From positions 1 to 42,900 of the forward strand of contig CALUSZ010000079.1 in the NCBI GenBank assembly GCA_944323495.1: a stretch of 42,900 nt of DNA. Reading direction: 5' to 3'. The notes beneath the pieces are model-generated. The model saw only the letters and a program-made list of their open reading frames with translations. It was not told where the DNA came from and did no database searches. Position numbers and translations under genes: made by a program. Shown piece after piece: positions 40,890 to 42,900 of the stretch. Each line of letters begins with the position of its first letter. The first letter of the stretch is position 1. The DNA is from Candidatus Gastranaerophilales bacterium (GTDB lineage: Bacteria; Cyanobacteriota; Vampirovibrionia; Gastranaerophilales; Gastranaerophilaceae).

Positions 40890-42013
40890 CTTTTTCCTCC
40901 TGATTTTTTCTCAAGCCTCATGGAAGTATTTTTATAAACAGCCGCAAAAAACAACAGCCCCAGAATTGTCAAATATACAGCATTTTCCAACCTGATATTG
41001 TTTACTCCTCCTGCCATAAATTCGCTTTCCACAAAAGAAACATAGTATCTTGGCGGTAGGATTCTTGTTAAATACTGGAAAAATACAGGCATGGAATTTA
41101 TAGGGAACATTAATCCGGAAAGCATTAATGCCGGTAGAAAACCCGCACTCATTGCAACCATACTTGCTAAAAACTGGTTTTTCAACAGTGAGGAGATATT
41201 TAATCCTATACCCAGTGATGTAAAGAGAAACAGGCTGCTTACTAAAAACAGAATAAAATAATTTCCTCTAAACGGTATATTAAAGATAACAATACAAAGA
41301 AAAATATTGAATGCAAGAGAAAGTATTCCGAGGATAAAGTAGGGGATATATTTACCTAGTACAATATGGATAGCCTTAACAGACGTTGAAAGCATAGCCT
41401 CCATTGTACCTCTCTCCCATTCTCTTGCAACAACAAGAGAGGTCAATAATATACCTATTAACGTCATTGTAATTGCAATTGAGCCCGGAACGATAAAGTA
41501 ATGACTGTTTAAATCAGGATTGTACCATGTTCTAACTTCTGTGTTTATGACAGGCCTTGGGGTTAAGCCTGCATATTTACTTGTCATAAGCCAGCTGTTT
41601 GCAATTGATATGGCGTAGTTTTGAACATAATTTGCCGTATTAACTTCCGAACCGTCTGTAATGACTAATAAATCAGCGCTTTGCCCTCTTGCAAGTTTTG
41701 TTGAAAAATCATTGGGAATTATAACCGCACCTTTGATTTTTGAACGTGCAATTGCTGTTTTTATGTCTTCTATGTTATCAAAATAGATTGAATTAACATA
41801 TTTGCTGTGTCCGAAAGATTTGATAAGAGTTGCGGTTTCGGGATTGGAATCATCATTTTTAATCCCCATTGTCACCCTTACAGAGTCCAGATTTATTCCG
41901 TACATATAGATTAAAATAGAAATCAAAGGCAGAACAAAAGCGATTATTATACTGCTCGGATCGCGCAGGATTTGTTTTATTTCTTTTTTTATGAGTGCCA
42001 GTAGAATCTTCAT
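40886..42013 (-). CDS. ABC-2 type exporter permease (YbhS-like)
   Basis: A 375-residue paralogue of the next permease with the same layout: a first span, an outer domain, then five spans. VVAREWERGTMEAMLSTSV is the coupling region, and MLSGLMFPINSMPVFFQYLTRILPPRYYV the C-terminal signature. ATG 42013 overlaps the ATPase stop (ATGA). The two permeases most likely form a heterodimer. Confidence 0.92.
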   Translation of the reverse strand: MKILLALIKKEIKQILRDPSSIIIAFVLPLISILIYMYGINLDSVRVTMGIKNDDSNPETATLIKSFGHSKYVNSIYFDNIEDIKTAIARSKIKGAVIIPNDFSTKLARGQSADLLVITDGSEVNTANYVQNYAISIANSWLMTSKYAGLTPRPVINTEVRTWYNPDLNSHYFIVPGSIAITMTLIGILLTSLVVAREWERGTMEAMLSTSVKAIHIVLGKYIPYFILGILSLAFNIFLCIVIFNIPFRGNYFILFLVSSLFLFTSLGIGLNISSLLKNQFLASMVAMSAGFLPALMLSGLMFPINSMPVFFQYLTRILPPRYYVSFVESEFMAGGVNNIRLENAVYLTILGLLFFAAVYKNTSMRLEKKSGGKR

Positions 42014-42900
42014 TTGGCCTCACTCTCTTTAATAAGTCTTATAAAGGTTTCTTCCATTGTATTTGTTCCTGCTTTTTGTTTCAATTCCTCCGGAGTCCCG
42101 AGAGCAATTGTCTCACCCTTATAAAAAAGACTTATTCTATCACAGTATTCGGCCTCGTCCATAAAGTGTGTTGTAACAAGAATCGTTACTCCTTTTTTTG
42201 CAAGTGATGTAATATGGTTCCAGAAATCCCTGCGGGTTATAACATCAACTCCGGAAGTCGGTTCGTCTAAAAATAATACCGGCGGATTGTGAATGAGCGC
42301 ACACGCCATTGATAATCTCTGCTTAAGACCTAAAGGTAATTCTTCACTTTTTTGATTAGCATAATCTTCTAAGTCGAAAACTTCAATAATTTCTTGTACT
42401 TTAGAGCTTCTGTTCTTGAATTTTATGCCGTAGGCCGAGGCAAAGAACTCAAGATTTTCTTGTACTGTAAGACTTCCGTACAGTGAAAACTTTTGCGCCA
42501 TATAACCTAAATTTGAACGCGCCTTCTCCGGATCTTTTGTAATATCAATGCCCATAATTCTTGCAGTACCGTTAGTTGGTTTTGCAAGTCCGCACATCAT
42601 CTTAAAAGACGTAGATTTGCCGGCTCCGTTCGGGCCTAAAAGCCCGAAGATTTCACCTTTTTTGATACAGAAAGAATTATTTTTTACGGCATAAAAACTA
42701 CCGTATTTTTTCTCAAGATTATCAGCTTCTACAGTACAATCTGTAATATTTTGAAGCAATGTATAATTTTCTGCTATTTTTGAAGTTTCCTCTCTGTATC
42801 CGCCCATAAGTTCAATAACTTTGTTTTCAAACTCCTGGGCAGTCGGGGCTAAATCATGCGGTTTTCCTTCATAAATTACTTTTCCCCTATCAATAACAAC
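42010..42900 (-). CDS. Double ABC ATPase of YbhF type, partial
   Basis: The frame is open from 42010 to the right edge (297 codons), so the start lies outside. The first visible 35 residues (VVIDRGKVIYEGKPHDL...) are the end of a first ATPase domain, then a linker and a second domain: Walker A LLGPNGAGKST, a signature LPLGLKQRLS that replaces LSGGQ, as in the second half of YbhF, Walker B VLFLDEPTSGVD, and H-loop TTHFMDEAE. An ATG at 42807 inside the frame is only an internal Met. It powers the two permeases downstream; all three overlap by 4 bases. Confidence 0.93.
   Translation of the reverse strand, partial: VVIDRGKVIYEGKPHDLAPTAQEFENKVIELMGGYREETSKIAENYTLLQNITDCTVEADNLEKKYGSFYAVKNNSFCIKKGEIFGLLGPNGAGKSTSFKMMCGLAKPTNGTARIMGIDITKDPEKARSNLGYMAQKFSLYGSLTVQENLEFFASAYGIKFKNRSSKVQEIIEVFDLEDYANQKSEELPLGLKQRLSMACALIHNPPVLFLDEPTSGVDVITRRDFWNHITSLAKKGVTILVTTHFMDEAEYCDRISLFYKGETIALGTPEELKQKAGTNTMEETFIRLIKESEAK

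Overview
The window is a low-GC, gene-dense piece of bacterial chromosome. No gap between genes exceeds about 170 bases. I see no insertion sequence, phage, rRNA or CRISPR. The best fit is an uncultured gut member of the Gastranaerophilales (Vampirovibrionia/Melainabacteria, the non-photosynthetic relatives of Cyanobacteria). This rests on the mix of a compact RNase E/G, an incomplete flagellar export cluster, a two-domain radical SAM protein, and several lineage-style unknowns with SFKG/SFRA-like N-terminal motifs. It is inference from gene content, not a database match.

Left part (1-8.1 kb): a giant protein of more than 2196 residues runs off the left edge on the minus strand. It carries an EF-hand, eleven tandem alpha-helical repeats and a degenerate HD-like motif, and it is read from a near-consensus flagellar sigma-28 promoter. 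Divergent from it is a protein with a papain-like Cys/His layout. 8.2-17.9 kb holds housekeeping and accessory genes: an OadG-like subunit, pgi, pnuC, a capsule-type glycosyltransferase, bcp, a MATE exporter, an HD-GYP protein, a DUF308/HdeD protein, a rhodanese and several unknowns.

17.9-21.9 kb is a flagellar/type III export operon on the minus strand: a two-SpoA switch protein, fliO, fliP, an extended fliQ, a novel periplasmic protein, and fliR. It is followed upstream by murG-ftsW-murD, then a diguanylate-cyclase-like protein, a DegT aminotransferase, and the operon nanE-nanK-small ORF-ubiA. On the plus strand 32.5-38.0 kb has a radical SAM/DUF2344 protein, RNase E/G, a membrane protein and rsmI. 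Next come a 51-residue peptide gene with a perfect sigma-28 promoter and its own terminator, tRNA-Ser(GCU), and a run of small secreted proteins. The right end is a YbhFSR-type ABC exporter whose double ATPase continues past the edge.

The strongest candidate for something undescribed is the sigma-28 link. The giant EF-hand/solenoid protein and the 51-residue peptide share not only TAAA-N15-GCCGATA promoters but also an AATGTAACAA box at the same distance upstream, while the export-gate genes lie in the same window. A flagellar-class regulon whose clients include a giant protein and a micro-protein, with a switch protein that seems to make a second product from an internal start, is worth testing as a secretion system or a modified flagellum.
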